In this document: positions 38,215 to 49,788 of the stretch, one piece after another
Layout of the letters: each line of letters starts with the position of its first letter
How positions within the stretch are numbered: position 1 is the first letter of the stretch
DNA from: Verrucomicrobiota bacterium
GTDB taxonomy: Bacteria; Verrucomicrobiota; Verrucomicrobiia; Opitutales; UBA953
Assembly: GCA_014193315.1 (NCBI GenBank)
Contig: BJHS01000006.1
Span: 62,001-126,000 of the forward strand
Direction: 5' to 3'
DNA length: 64,000 nt
Made by a program: the position numbers and the translations under genes
Notes under the pieces: generated by a model
What the model saw: only the letters and a program-made list of their open reading frames with translations
Told to the model about the DNA's origin: nothing
Database searches by the model: none

Positions 38215-38709
38215 TTACTGGGCGCCCTTGGCCTTGAAATACTTCTCGAGCGCACCGCGGATGGCTTTATCGAGTTCATCGTCCTTGGCCTTCACCTCGC
38301 GGTCGAGTTCGGCATCGCCGACCTGGGCGCCACGGCGGAAGAACTTCCCCTCGCCACCGAGGTTCAGACGCTGGGCGTAGTAGGTCACGTAACGCACGGC
38401 GAACTTGTAGCCCGAGGCGTAGTTCTCGAGTTTCACGGTCACACGCTCGATCGGGTAATCCGACTTGATGGCGACCAAGGCGTTCTGGACCTCGCGCAGG
38501 GCCTCGGCGGACTCGCACTTGATGCGGTTGTCCATGAAGCGAGCATCCTCAAACCCGGCTTCCAAATCGAAATGGACGCCGGCGCGCAGCCCGTGAAAAC
38601 CCGTGCCGGGAATCCCGAGGTACATCACGAGCATCGTGACCGAGGTCACGGCGAAGAGCAGGACAATGGTGACGAGCGGGGAGGTCTCGGACTTGAGCTG
38701 GACGGCCAT
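38215..38709 (-). CDS. Membrane-anchored protein of unknown function
   Basis: A 164-residue protein with one membrane helix near the N-terminus (about 12-33, LVTIVLLFAVTSVTMLVMYLGI). An extracytoplasmic domain follows, containing NRIKCESAEALREVQNALVAIK and TVKLENYASGYKFAVRYVTYYAQ, then a charged helical C-terminus. The topology recalls FliL or small energiser-linked proteins, but no motif supports either. It stands alone between tRNA-His and the PVC cytochrome gene. Confidence 0.7.
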   Translation of the reverse strand: MAVQLKSETSPLVTIVLLFAVTSVTMLVMYLGIPGTGFHGLRAGVHFDLEAGFEDARFMDNRIKCESAEALREVQNALVAIKSDYPIERVTVKLENYASGYKFAVRYVTYYAQRLNLGGEGKFFRRGAQVGDAELDREVKAKDDELDKAIRGALEKYFKAKGAQ

Positions 38710-38769
38710 CAGGGATGGGATAGTCGACCGCGTTGCTGAGGCAACCCAATAGAACCGCCCGCACCGGGC

Positions 38770-41685
38770 CTACTTCAGCGTCAGCAGGAACGACTTCACG
38801 TCCGCCATTTCCTGCGGCTTGAGGATCAAGCCCATAGGTGGCATCGGCGAGACCCCGAGTTTCTCATACCCCTTGGCCAGCACCTTGTTCGGCTCGAGCA
38901 GGGATTCCTCGATGTAAGTCGGGGTGCCGCGGGTGGCGATACCATCCAACGGCGGCCCGATCGCGCTCCCCTTCCCCTTCAGCATATGGCAGTTCATGCA
39001 CGCAGCGACCGGGTGCTTCCAGAAGATCTCTTCGCCACGCTTCGCGTCGCCGGCCGCCACCGCCGTCTCGCCCGCGACCGTCAGTTCGCCAAGTTTGACG
39101 TCGTCGAAGAGGATGTCCCCCTTGCCCACGTGCAGGAGGTTGATGGAGGCCTTCGGACGCTTACCCGAATTAAACACCACCTCGACCTCGGTCCAGTCGG
39201 CATCGCGGGTCAGCGTGCTGGTCTCGGCCCGGCCGAGGTGGTCGTTGAGGCTGGCCTTACCGCGGAAAGCGTGGGTCTTGATCCAGGCGCTCAACCGGTA
39301 GTCGGTGTCGGGCTTGAGAACGACGTCGGCGAAGAAACTGGTGTCGCCGGCGTCGCGGGTGATCCCGCGCATGGCCGACTGGCCGGAGTGCGCGAGTTTG
39401 GGATCGGTCACCACCTCCCAGCGGACGTCCTTGTTCCCCGCCGGGCTCCCGTAATCGCGACGCTTCCAGCCGACCGGCAATTTCCCGGCGACGTCCTCGA
39501 AGCCAGGGTTAGGTAAGAGATTAGGTCCTTCGACGTAGACCTGCGTCTCATGCTTCTTGGCCAAAACCTTGGCGGCCTCCTTCAGCCATTCGTCGGACTG
39601 CACCGAAGGGTCCGCCGCGAGACCTCGCACCAACGTCTTAATCTCGGGCGAGGTCGGGAACTCGAGCAGCTTCACCAAGGCCGCCAGCCGGGTCGCCGGA
39701 TCCTTATCCGCGAAGGTGCCGGAACTGAAGAAAAGCCGCTGCGACGCGGCGTCGGCACCGAGGGCTCGGACGGCGTTGCGTCGCAGCGGTGCCGACAATG
39801 AGAGCAACGCCTTCTGGTGAGTGACCTCATCCAGGGCGCCGAGCCCCTGAAGCGCCCAGAGGGCATGAATCGCGCCTAGGCTGTCGGGCTGCTGCGTGAC
39901 GAGCTGAAGCAAAGCGGGTACCGCGGCCTTCACCTTGCCTTCGACCAACAGACGCTGCGCCTGCAGGCGACCAACCTGCGTCGGGCCGGCGAGGCCGGCC
40001 ACCAGGTCGGCAGGTGCGCCGCCCTGCGCGACGGCCTTGGCGCCCGGGAGCGCATCGGCCACGACCAGGCGATAGATGCGGCCACGGGCATGGTCGCGCA
40101 AGGGGTTCTCATGCGCGCCACCGACCCCCGTGGTGCCCTTGAAACCACCGCGGTCAACGCTCGGGGTCGGGTTGTGCTGGATGATGAAGTTCTGGAAATC
40201 GGCGAACCAGATGGCGCCATCGGGGCCGACGGCGGAGTAGACCGGCGACATCCATTCATCCGAACTCGCCACGAGATTAAAGGCGTCCTTGGCCACGTAA
40301 CCCGCCCCCCGGGCCTGAACATCCATGAGCGATATCAGCTTCATGGTCGGCTCGCACACCATCGCCAGGCCTTGGTAACGAGCGGGCAGCGCAGCGGAGT
40401 AGATGAAGTTGGAGCCCGCGGCCGCGGTGTAGCCGCCCATGACGTCAACTTGGCGGAAATTCGGGGTGATGGTGTGGGCCTGTTCGACCAAATTGATCTT
40501 CTTGGCGGTCATCGCGCGCAGGCCCTTGGGCACGAGGTTCTGCGGGATGCCCCCGAAGAAGATCGGGGCACCATTGGCCGTACCGCCAAAATCATCGCCG
40601 AAGGCGTTATTGCTCTGGGCCCAGGTGTTGTTGGTGAATTGGTGCTGGAACTCCAGCGCCTTACCGTCGGCGGTGAAGCGATAAGACCCCATCGCGAAAG
40701 CCAGTTTCTGACCGGCCACCTCCCCCCGGAAACCACTATAACCGACCGAGCCGCGCAGCCAGTTATCGTAACCGTAGGACAGGTTACTGGTCTGGGCGTG
40801 CGTGTCGTTGATACCCCAGCCGGTGATGATGATCTCGTGGACATCGGCCTTATCGTCTCCGTCGGTATCTTTGAGGAAGACGAAATTAGGAGCCTGGGAG
40901 ACGATGACGCCGCCGTTGACGAAGACGATCCCGGTGGGGATATTCAGGTGATCGGCGAAGACGGTGAACTTGTCGGCCTTGCCGTCGCCATCGGTGTCCT
41001 CGCAAATCTTGATGCGGTCATGCCCCTGCTGGTCGTTGACTACGCCGTGCGGGTAATCCGCAGTCTCCAGCACCCAGAGGCGACCGCGCGTATCCCAGGC
41101 GAAGGAAATCGGCTTCAGGATGTCGGGCTCAGCCGCGAACAAAACCAGCTTGAGATCGGCGGGCACCTGCGTGCGCTCCATGCTCCCCTTGACCGAATAC
41201 GGCTTCTGCAGGGTCAACGGCTTAGGGCGCTTCTCATAGTTGGCGACCCAAGGGCTCTCCGTGCGGACCTCGCCGTCGCGTTGGTCGACGAATTTCCGCC
41301 AGTCGGTGACCCGGGCGGGATTAAGCCGGGCGGCGAGGTCCTGGGCGAACGCCACCGGCTTGAGGGGATCCTTCGCGGCAAAGACCTCGATGGTCGCGCC
41401 GTTCGGCAGCTTCACCGAAGTGTTGAGCGCGGGGGAGCCGTCGGCCCGCGGGCGGATCACCAAGGCGTCATAGCGCTCGAGCGTCGCGGCTGAGGGCGTA
41501 TCGCCCGTCGCGTAGTCAAACCAGATGGCGTCGCGACCGAGCGCGGCCATGAGCTCATGCAAGTTACCCTTTGCGGACTGCTCGGTGCCCGCGGCGTCGA
41601 AGTAAAGGACGCGCAGCGGGCCCGTCGCGGCGGAGGCGGCGAGGGCAAGGCAGGCGAGACAAACGGAAACAAACGGGGGACGCAT
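38770..41685 (-). CDS. PVC-type secreted propeller/HEAT/CBM-like/CxxCH cytochrome protein
   Basis: A 971-residue protein of a class largely confined to Planctomycetota and Verrucomicrobiota. In order it has a signal peptide (about 1-20), a truncated ThuA-like Rossmann segment (LRVLYFD to LERYDALVIR), a large NHL/beta-propeller dehydrogenase-like domain (about 170-580), and HEAT-like helical repeats (about 590-730). A beta-sandwich carbohydrate-binding-like domain (LLPNPGFED to LFDDVKLGEL) and a C-terminal cytochrome c follow, with heme motif C896-M-N-C-H900 and a possible Met ligand in SPMPPMG. It should be periplasmic. Roles in sugar oxidation are suspected for the class but unproven. It stands between groEL and an unknown gene. 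Confidence 0.9.
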   Translation of the reverse strand: MRPPFVSVCLACLALAASAATGPLRVLYFDAAGTEQSAKGNLHELMAALGRDAIWFDYATGDTPSAATLERYDALVIRPRADGSPALNTSVKLPNGATIEVFAAKDPLKPVAFAQDLAARLNPARVTDWRKFVDQRDGEVRTESPWVANYEKRPKPLTLQKPYSVKGSMERTQVPADLKLVLFAAEPDILKPISFAWDTRGRLWVLETADYPHGVVNDQQGHDRIKICEDTDGDGKADKFTVFADHLNIPTGIVFVNGGVIVSQAPNFVFLKDTDGDDKADVHEIIITGWGINDTHAQTSNLSYGYDNWLRGSVGYSGFRGEVAGQKLAFAMGSYRFTADGKALEFQHQFTNNTWAQSNNAFGDDFGGTANGAPIFFGGIPQNLVPKGLRAMTAKKINLVEQAHTITPNFRQVDVMGGYTAAAGSNFIYSAALPARYQGLAMVCEPTMKLISLMDVQARGAGYVAKDAFNLVASSDEWMSPVYSAVGPDGAIWFADFQNFIIQHNPTPSVDRGGFKGTTGVGGAHENPLRDHARGRIYRLVVADALPGAKAVAQGGAPADLVAGLAGPTQVGRLQAQRLLVEGKVKAAVPALLQLVTQQPDSLGAIHALWALQGLGALDEVTHQKALLSLSAPLRRNAVRALGADAASQRLFFSSGTFADKDPATRLAALVKLLEFPTSPEIKTLVRGLAADPSVQSDEWLKEAAKVLAKKHETQVYVEGPNLLPNPGFEDVAGKLPVGWKRRDYGSPAGNKDVRWEVVTDPKLAHSGQSAMRGITRDAGDTSFFADVVLKPDTDYRLSAWIKTHAFRGKASLNDHLGRAETSTLTRDADWTEVEVVFNSGKRPKASINLLHVGKGDILFDDVKLGELTVAGETAVAAGDAKRGEEIFWKHPVAACMNCHMLKGKGSAIGPPLDGIATRGTPTYIEESLLEPNKVLAKGYEKLGVSPMPPMGLILKPQEMADVKSFLLTLK

Positions 41686-41814
41686 GATTGGGGTGATAGG
41701 CCGAAGGAAACGTTTGTTCCCCCGAGGGCAACCCGGAGCCGCTGCGCGCAGGCGGATTGCCCCCGCGGTAGGCGACTTTGTCGTAAAAATACCGAAGAAA
41801 GCGACCGCGGGACC

Positions 41815-41841
41815 AAAAAACGGCGCCCAACTGGGCGCCGT
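41815..41841 (-). terminator. Rho-independent terminator of groES-groEL
   Basis: The stem ACGGCGCCCA/TGGGCGCCGT (about 9-10 bp, 41820-41841) ends in a run of six T on the minus strand (41815-41820), 27 bases after the groEL stop. Confidence 0.92.
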
Positions 41842-41867
41842 GTTCCGGGAGCGATCGCGCAGCGACC

Positions 41868-43493
<1,626 letters not shown>

Positions 43494-43525
43494 GTGGGTG
43501 GGGGATTAAGTGTTTGGGTGGTAGA

Positions 43526-43831
43526 TTATTCGATGACGGCCAGGATTTCTTCCTCGCGGAGCAGGAGGTAAATCTCGTCGTTCAGCTTGACCTCGGTACC
43601 GGCGTACTTGCCGATGAGGACCTTGTCGCCAACCTTGACGTTGAAAGCGAGCTTCTTGCCGTCCTTGTCCAGGGCGCCGGTGCCAAGGGCGATGACCTTG
43701 GCCTCTTGCGGCTTTTCCTTAGCGGAGTCGGGGATGATGATGCCGCCCTTGATTTCTTCAGACTCCTCGAAGCGCTGCAGGAGCACGCGATCGGCGAGGG
43801 GCTTGACGGAGGGTTTGGTGTGTTTAGCCAT
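43526..43831 (-). CDS. groS: Co-chaperonin GroES
   Basis: The heptameric lid of GroEL. The 101-residue product has LADRVLLQR, the mobile loop [14 protein letters not shown], and [19 protein letters not shown]. The upstream 228 bases to the TPR gene show no CIRCE operator (TTAGCACTC-N9-GAGTGCTAA). A CCTGAAA on the minus strand near 43932-43938, followed by GCTAAT, could be a heat-shock or sigma70-type promoter, with weak support. Confidence 0.97.
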   Translation of the reverse strand: MAKHTKPSVKPLADRVLLQRFEESEEIKGGIIIPDSAKEKPQEAKVIALGTGALDKDGKKLAFNVKVGDKVLIGKYAGTEVKLNDEIYLLLREEEILAVIE

Positions 43832-44059
43832 GGTGATTTGGGTTGGTAGAGAGATGCCTAGGGTGATGAGAAGTTGATTGCAGAACAGATGCCAAAACGC
43901 TTTTGCCGAGAATTAGCAACCGATTAAGGGGTTTTCAGGGGTACTCGCTAAGGGGACCGTGACTTGAAGGCCTTTCCAGCCCTTTTAGACGGGACACCCT
44001 GTCACAGGAGTGGGACAGCACGAGGGCGCCGCATCCCACGAGCGGCTCCCCTGCCCGTC

Positions 44060-44437
44060 CTAGCCGATCTCGCCCGGCTGCGGGCCTTCCGGCTGCTTGA
44101 TCTGGTCACCCCACCCGAGGATGCGTGCCTGGGCCCCATGGTGCTCGGCCTTGGTCTTATCGCCCTGTTCCATCCAAATCCGTGAAAGCGAGGTGTGCAC
44201 GTGGATATCCTTCGGGCGAAGTTCCGCCGCCCGCTCTGCCGCCGCCAAGGCCTCCGCCAACTGACGCAGCGCGAAATGAACCTCGCCCTTGGCCAACCAA
44301 GCCTCGAAACAGCCGGGGTCGGTCGCGACCGCGGTGGCGAGCTTGGTCAGGGCGCCGGCCTCGTCGCCGACGGCAAAATCAAAGGCTGCCGCTTCGGCCA
44401 AGGCCAAGGCATGGGCGGCGGACGCGGCGTTATCCAT
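44060..44437 (-). CDS. Small TPR-repeat protein
   Basis: From the ATG at 44437 the protein has 125 residues, made almost entirely of helical pairs typical of tetratricopeptide repeats ([53 protein letters not shown]). It is probably a cytoplasmic protein-protein interaction module. There is no signal peptide. It is divergent from the aminopeptidase gene with 83 bases between starts, and upstream of groES on the same strand. Confidence 0.8.
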   Translation of the reverse strand: MDNAASAAHALALAEAAAFDFAVGDEAGALTKLATAVATDPGCFEAWLAKGEVHFALRQLAEALAAAERAAELRPKDIHVHTSLSRIWMEQGDKTKAEHHGAQARILGWGDQIKQPEGPQPGEIG

Positions 44438-44520
44438 CTCGCCACGGTGAAGCGTGGACGCGGGGGCGCAAGCGCTCCTTTCACGCTTGGAAATCAGGCA
44501 GGGCTTCGCACGGTGGGGAG

Positions 44521-45639
44521 ATGGATTCACGCTACGGCCAGCTCGCCCAAGTCCTCTGCGGCTTCTCCACCCGCCTGAAGAAGGGGGAGAATGTCCTCAT
44601 CGACGCCTACGACATCCCGGAGGAGTTCGTCATCGCGCTCGTCCGGGCGGCCCGCGAGCGGGGCGCGACCCCCATGGTGAACATCCAGCGGGCCCGCGTC
44701 TCCCGCGAGATGACCAAGGGCGGCAGCAAAGAGCAGTTCAAACTCGCCGCCGACCATGAGCTCGCCCGCATGAAGAAAATGCAGGCCTACATCGCCGTGC
44801 GGGGCTCCGAGAATATCTTCGAAGGCAGCGACATCCCGGCCACCCAGGCCAAGCTCAATGGCGAAATGATGCGCCCGGTCCTCGACCACCGCGTGAACAA
44901 GACCAAGTGGGTCGTCCTGCGCTGGCCGACACCGTCGATGGCCCAGCAGGCCAAGATGAGTACCGAAGGCTTCGCCGACTTCTATTTCCGCGTCTGCACG
45001 CTCGACTACTCCCGCATGATCCCCGGCATGGAGGCGCTCAAGCAGGCCATGATGAAGACCGACGAGGTCCACATCACCGGCCCGGGCACCGACCTGAAGT
45101 TCAACATCAAGGGCATGAACGCCATCCCCTGCGGCGGGGAGTACAACATCCCGGACGGCGAGGTCTTCACCGCCCCGATCAAGGACTCGGTCAACGGCGT
45201 CCTGCAGTACAACTGCCCCACCATCTACCAAGGCGTCTCGTTCGAGAATATCCGCCTCGTCTTCAAGAAGGGCAAGGTCGTCGAGGCGACGTCGAACAAC
45301 ACCAAGCGCCTCAACGAGATCCTCGACACCGACGGTGGCGCCCGCTTCATCGGCGAGTTCGCTATCGGCTTCAACCCGCACATCCTCAACCCGATGCAGG
45401 ACATCCTCTTCGACGAGAAAATCGCGGGGTCCTTCCACTTCACGCCGGGCAAGTGCTACGAGACGACCGACAACGGCAACAAGTCCTCGATCCACTGGGA
45501 CATGGTCTGCATTCAGCGCCCCGAATACGGCGGCGGCGAAATCCGCTTCGATGGCCAGGTCATCCGCAAGGACGGCCTGTTCGTGCCCAAAGCCCTCCAG
45601 AAACTGAACCCCGACTACCTGCTCGGCAAGGCCCGCTAA
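44521..45639 (+). CDS. Aminopeptidase, M29 (thermophilic AmpS/AmpT) family
   Basis: A 372-residue metallo-aminopeptidase of the M29 family, cytoplasmic. The metal-site segments are [38 protein letters not shown] and SSIHWDMVC, carrying the Glu/His/Asp ligands expected for two metal ions. The start at 44521 ([10 protein letters not shown]) matches family N-termini. rluD follows one base after the stop. Confidence 0.92.
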   Translation: MDSRYGQLAQVLCGFSTRLKKGENVLIDAYDIPEEFVIALVRAARERGATPMVNIQRARVSREMTKGGSKEQFKLAADHELARMKKMQAYIAVRGSENIFEGSDIPATQAKLNGEMMRPVLDHRVNKTKWVVLRWPTPSMAQQAKMSTEGFADFYFRVCTLDYSRMIPGMEALKQAMMKTDEVHITGPGTDLKFNIKGMNAIPCGGEYNIPDGEVFTAPIKDSVNGVLQYNCPTIYQGVSFENIRLVFKKGKVVEATSNNTKRLNEILDTDGGARFIGEFAIGFNPHILNPMQDILFDEKIAGSFHFTPGKCYETTDNGNKSSIHWDMVCIQRPEYGGGEIRFDGQVIRKDGLFVPKALQKLNPDYLLGKAR

Positions 45640-45640
45640 G

Positions 45641-46750
45641 ATGGCCGCCCCGAAGAAGGTGAAGCCCACCCGTCTTGGTTCCCGCCCGCAAGCCCGCACC
45701 GCCAAAGCGACGAAGCGCAAGGCGAAGCCGGCCCCGCACGTCCCCTACGCCGCCCGCCCGGCGAAGGCCCCGCTCGAGGAACACAAGCCCGATGAAGTCC
45801 TCTCGACCCGGATCCCCTCCGAATTCGAACCAAGTCGCGCCGACAAAGTTGTCGCGGTCTTGCTGGAGGGCGTCAGCCGCTCCCGCGTGCAGCGGGCCCT
45901 GGACCTCGGCCTCGTGAAGGTCAACGGCGTCGCCGCCGATCGGCGGACCGTCCTTAATCCGGGCGACCACGTTCAGGTCGCCCTCCCCGCCCCGGAAGAC
46001 CCCACCGCCCGCCCCGTCAAGATGGCGCTCGAGGTCCTCTTCGAGGACGCTCACCTCATCGCGATCAACAAACCCGCCGGCTTGCTCACGCACCCGGTGC
46101 AGGGCTCCGACGAGGTCTCCGTGGTTCATGGTCTGTTGCATTACACCAAGGGCAAGCTTGCCCCCGCCGGCGGCGCGCCGCGCCCAGGCGTCGTCCACCG
46201 CCTCGACCGCGAGACGTCCGGCGTCATCGTCCTCGCCAAGACCGACAAGGCCTACCACGCGCTCGTCGCCCAGTTTGCCGCGCGCACCGCGCAGAAGGAA
46301 TACCTCGCCTTGGTCGACAAAGCCCCGCGGCTACTCTCCGGGTTGACCGACGCCAAGATCGACCGCCACCGCACCGTGCGCGTTCGCATGGCCGTCCGCG
46401 ACGATGGCCGCGATGCCGTCACCGAATGGCGCGTCGAGGAGAAGTACGGCCCGCACGCCGCGCTGGTCCGCGCCTTCCCGCACACTGGCCGCACCCACCA
46501 GATTCGCGTCCACCTCGCCTACCTCGGCCACCCGATCCTGGGTGACCGCACCTACGGCAAGTTCGACATCCCCGCCTTCACCGGCTGGCCGATGCCGCGC
46601 GTGATGCTCCATGCCCATCGTCTCACCTTGGCGCACCCGCAAACCGGCAAGCCGCTGACCATCACGGTCGACCCGCCGGCCGACTTCCTGGAGCTCAAGC
46701 AGTGGCTTACCACCAAGTATGGTCGCAAGACCTACTTGTTGCCGGCCTGA
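45641..46750 (+). CDS. rluD: 23S rRNA pseudouridine synthase, RluD family
   Basis: A 369-residue pseudouridine synthase. A Lys/Arg/Ala/Pro-rich N-terminal extension (about 1-55) precedes an S4-like RNA-binding domain (SRSRVQRALDLGLVKVNG). The catalytic domain has the motif Asp in VVHRLDRETSGVIVLAKT, followed by HTGRTHQIRVHLAYLGHPILGD split over two motifs (HTGRTHQIRVH and LGHPILGD). RluA, RluC and RluD are hard to separate; the S4 domain favours RluC/RluD. Confidence 0.92.
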   Translation: MAAPKKVKPTRLGSRPQARTAKATKRKAKPAPHVPYAARPAKAPLEEHKPDEVLSTRIPSEFEPSRADKVVAVLLEGVSRSRVQRALDLGLVKVNGVAADRRTVLNPGDHVQVALPAPEDPTARPVKMALEVLFEDAHLIAINKPAGLLTHPVQGSDEVSVVHGLLHYTKGKLAPAGGAPRPGVVHRLDRETSGVIVLAKTDKAYHALVAQFAARTAQKEYLALVDKAPRLLSGLTDAKIDRHRTVRVRMAVRDDGRDAVTEWRVEEKYGPHAALVRAFPHTGRTHQIRVHLAYLGHPILGDRTYGKFDIPAFTGWPMPRVMLHAHRLTLAHPQTGKPLTITVDPPADFLELKQWLTTKYGRKTYLLPA

Positions 46751-46756
46751 GTTGGC

Positions 46757-48184
46757 TTAAAAGCCCTTTTCGCCCGGCTGCGGCAGTTTCTTCGGCGGCG
46801 TCCATGCCGCCGCCTGGGGAGTCTTGACGGTCAGGGGATCGGCATCGCCACAGGCCTGCAACCCTGACTCCAGTCGGCCAAGCAACCCCTGCAGGCGCGC
46901 CGCTTGCGCAGGATCGCCGGCGAGATCCTTGGTCTCGAACGGGTCGGCCTGGAGATCGAACAACTGCGTCCGGTCCACCTGCGGGTAACGGATCAGTTTC
47001 CAGCGTCCGTCGGAGATCGCCTTCTGGATCCGCTTATAGCCAAAGACCAATTCCGGTCGGGCCGCCTGGGTGGGATCCGTCAAGACCGCGGTGAATTCCC
47101 GCCCCTCACTCGTCGTCGGGGCGGACACCCCACAGAGTTTGCCCAAGGTCGGCATGACGTCGAAGGTGTAGCACAGCGCTTGCGTGCGGCGGGCACCGGG
47201 CACCCCCGGCCCGGTAAAGAGGAGCGGAACCCGCAGGCTGTGCTCATACAGGTTCTGCTTCCCGATCAAGCCATGCGAACCGCGGGCGACCCCCGAGTCC
47301 GCCGCAAAGACGACGTAGGTATTACGGCCGGCCGGCGTGGCCTCCAGCGCGTCCAGCAGCCGGCCCACCTGCAAGTCAAGGAAGCTGATGTAGCGGTAGT
47401 AATCGGCAAGCATCACGCGGATCGCCTCGGGTTGGCGTGGCCAAGGCAGGAGCTGTTCGTCCCGGATGACCATCTCGCCATTATTAAACGGGTGTTGGGG
47501 CAGGAAATTAACCGGCAGCGGGATGGTCGCGGGGTCGTACTTCACCGGAAAACCTTCAGGGACGACATGCGGGTCGTGCGGACCGTCAAACGCGAGGTAG
47601 GCGAAGAACGGCTTCGTCAAGTCGCGGCCCTTGAGGAACGCGAGCACCTCGTCGGTCGCTTCCTCGCAGAGATGCTTCGGGCAAGGGCGCGCGGGACTGA
47701 GTTTGCCCGTGGGCAGGAGGTCGTTAATCTTCGCCTTCAGCGGGTTGGTCATGCCGCCGACGAAAAGCGAACGCGCTTGCTGAAAAGATTTCCCGACGGA
47801 GGCCGGGGTGTTGTGCCACTTGCCCGCCATGAAGGTCGCATAGCCCGCCGTGCCGAAAGCGTGCGGCCAGGTCTCATCCCGCGAAAGTTTCTCGTCGATG
47901 CGCGCCAGCGGGCGAGCGGAAAGCAACATCGCCCGAGAAGGCACACAGGTGGCGCCGTTGTTGCCTCCCTGCATGTAGGCCCGATCGAAAGCCACGCCAC
48001 GGGCAACCAGGCGATCCAAGTTGGGGGTCTTGATGACCGGGTTACCCAGCGCCGCGATGGTGTCGGCCCGCTGGTCGTCGGCGAAGATGAACAGCACGTT
48101 GGGTCGCTCGGCGGCCAGCAGGAACGAAGCGAGGCCGAAAACCAGCAAGCCGCTCAAGGTCCGAGGAGTACGGAAAGGGTCCAT
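46757..48184 (-). CDS. Secreted sulfatase (formylglycine-dependent, iduronate-2-sulfatase-like)
   Basis: A 475-residue type I sulfatase with a signal peptide (about 1-25). Metal ligands are in VLFIFADDQRAD. The formylglycine motif is CVPSRAMLLS (C-x-P-S-R), and the histidine/lysine region continues with MAGKWHNT and FDGPHDPH. The overall layout fits S1 family sulfatases of the iduronate/choline-sulfatase type. Substrate may be a sulfated polysaccharide, in line with the genome type. No sulfatase-maturing enzyme is in this window. Confidence 0.92.
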   Translation of the reverse strand: MDPFRTPRTLSGLLVFGLASFLLAAERPNVLFIFADDQRADTIAALGNPVIKTPNLDRLVARGVAFDRAYMQGGNNGATCVPSRAMLLSARPLARIDEKLSRDETWPHAFGTAGYATFMAGKWHNTPASVGKSFQQARSLFVGGMTNPLKAKINDLLPTGKLSPARPCPKHLCEEATDEVLAFLKGRDLTKPFFAYLAFDGPHDPHVVPEGFPVKYDPATIPLPVNFLPQHPFNNGEMVIRDEQLLPWPRQPEAIRVMLADYYRYISFLDLQVGRLLDALEATPAGRNTYVVFAADSGVARGSHGLIGKQNLYEHSLRVPLLFTGPGVPGARRTQALCYTFDVMPTLGKLCGVSAPTTSEGREFTAVLTDPTQAARPELVFGYKRIQKAISDGRWKLIRYPQVDRTQLFDLQADPFETKDLAGDPAQAARLQGLLGRLESGLQACGDADPLTVKTPQAAAWTPPKKLPQPGEKGF

Positions 48185-48226
48185 CTACGGCTTCTAGGGG
48201 CAAAGGCCGCCCATTCCAAGCCCTGT

Positions 48227-49156
48227 TCAGGCGTCCGCACCGGAACGCCCGTGATGACCGTCCTGCTTGCGATGCTGGGGCTCGTCGGGCTCCACATGGA
48301 CCAGCACCGAAATGACCTCCGGGTGCAGACGCAGGATGTCGGCCTTGACCTGTCCCGCGATGGCGTGGCCTTCGGCGACGGTCGCGGTCTCGGGGACTTG
48401 CAGGTGGAAATCGACCTCGAACCGGTCACCGAGCCGACGGGCGCGAAAAGCGTGGAACCCCTTGGCGCCGGGCACGGCGAGGATGTGCTCGCTGAGGTCG
48501 TGGAGCACGTGCTCGGCCGGAGCCGTGTCGATGAGGTCCTCGCAGGCGACCTTGAATAGCCTCAAGCCTTCGGCGCCGAGCCAACCGGCGAGCACCAGAC
48601 CGACGACCTTGTCCAGCGCCTTCCATTCCGGGTGGTAGTGGGCGACCACGACGGCCACCAAGGCCAACAGTGACGCGATGGCGTCCGCGCGGTGGTCCGC
48701 GGCGTTGGCCAGCAGCAACCGGGAGCCGAGTCGCTCCGCCTGTCGGCGGGCGTATTGGTAAAAGCCTTCCTTGAGGAGGAGTGCGAACCCCGCGACCCAC
48801 GCCGCCGCGATGCCCGGCTGGGTGAGCTCGCTGCCTGCCATCAGCGAACGCACGGAAGCCCAGGCGAGGCCGACGCAGAACGCGATGACGAGTCCGGAGA
48901 TGAACATCGTCGCGAGCGTCGAGACCCGGTGATGGCCGTAAGGGTGGTCGGCATCCTTGGGCAGGTGCGAGAACTTGAGCCCGATGATCGCCGCGATGTC
49001 ACTGGCGATATCGACCAAGGAATGGATGCCGTCGGCGACCAAGGCTTGCGACGAAGCGAACAGCCCGACGGAGAGTTTGGCGACCGCCAGCAAGACGTTG
49101 ACCGTCAGGCTCCAGCCCACGGTCTGGCCGCCTTCGCGTTGGAGCTGGGTTGTCAT
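48227..49156 (-). CDS. Cation diffusion facilitator (CDF) family metal transporter
   Basis: A 309-residue CDF protein that exports divalent metals such as Zn2+, Fe2+ or Mn2+ in exchange for protons. It has about six membrane helices with the metal-site residues DGIHSLVDIASD in helix 2 and ADHRADAIAS in helix 5, then a cytoplasmic ferredoxin-like domain (about 210-290). A His-rich tail (EPQHRKQDGHHGRSG) may bind metal. Its start overlaps the stop of the upstream unknown gene by four bases. Confidence 0.92.
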   Translation of the reverse strand: MTTQLQREGGQTVGWSLTVNVLLAVAKLSVGLFASSQALVADGIHSLVDIASDIAAIIGLKFSHLPKDADHPYGHHRVSTLATMFISGLVIAFCVGLAWASVRSLMAGSELTQPGIAAAWVAGFALLLKEGFYQYARRQAERLGSRLLLANAADHRADAIASLLALVAVVVAHYHPEWKALDKVVGLVLAGWLGAEGLRLFKVACEDLIDTAPAEHVLHDLSEHILAVPGAKGFHAFRARRLGDRFEVDFHLQVPETATVAEGHAIAGQVKADILRLHPEVISVLVHVEPDEPQHRKQDGHHGRSGADA

Positions 49157-49788
49157 CGGGAGGAGTTGGCCTTGATCTGCTCGACCTCATGACGCCAGTC
49201 GACGTGGGTCAGCGAAGCCGACTCGACCGTGTCCGTGGCCTGAGTCAGCCCGGCGAGCAGGTCGACCAGACCGAACGCGGCCGCCCCCTTCAATCCCTGA
49301 GGATCGAGGGTCAGCCTCAGCGTTCCATTGTCTGCCACCGTTTTGACGGTGAGCGGCATGGCACCGGCGGGCAGCGTCCGCCCCGGCTTGAGCCGGACCT
49401 CGCCGCGGTCGGCGTAAAAGAAATCCACCGCCGCGACCGGGGCGGTCTCGGACGGCTCGACCCCCGCGGCGTACTGTTCGACGACCAAGAGGGCGTACTG
49501 CGGCAGGACGCGGCCTTCGACATCGAAACGATTCCGCCCGCCCGTGACGAGTTCGCGTCGAGTCCCGCCCGAAGGCAGCCTGGTCCGGCGCTCCCCGAGA
49601 ATGAAGTGACCGAAGAGGGACTTACCCTGCACCGCATGGTCGTAGTACATCCCGGGCAAGGTGAGGGCGTTGGCCACGCGCTTGCGTTCGTCGCGTTGCG
49701 GGTTGCTCCGGGCGTTAAAGGCCATGAGCAAAGCCACCCCCAGGGCGGCCCCGACCAGAAAAAGGATAAACCGCTCGCGCTGTCCCAT
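49153..49788 (-). CDS. Membrane-anchored protein of unknown function
   Basis: From the ATG at 49788 the protein has 211 residues. One N-terminal helix (ILFLVGAALGVALLMAF, about 8-25) is followed by an extracytoplasmic beta-rich domain with GMYYDHAVQGKSLFGHFILGE, PQYALLVVEQY and DNGTLRLTLDPQGL. It is translationally coupled to the CDF transporter. A longer in-frame start (49938) runs into the thioesterase gene and is unlikely. No family recognised. Confidence 0.75.
   Translation of the reverse strand: MGQRERFILFLVGAALGVALLMAFNARSNPQRDERKRVANALTLPGMYYDHAVQGKSLFGHFILGERRTRLPSGGTRRELVTGGRNRFDVEGRVLPQYALLVVEQYAAGVEPSETAPVAAVDFFYADRGEVRLKPGRTLPAGAMPLTVKTVADNGTLRLTLDPQGLKGAAAFGLVDLLAGLTQATDTVESASLTHVDWRHEVEQIKANSSR

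Noticed and set aside
43832-44059. A CIRCE operator upstream of groES
   Set aside because: Short TTAGC and GCTAA elements exist at 43913 and 43947 but are 29 bases apart; CIRCE needs a 9-base spacer and longer arms.
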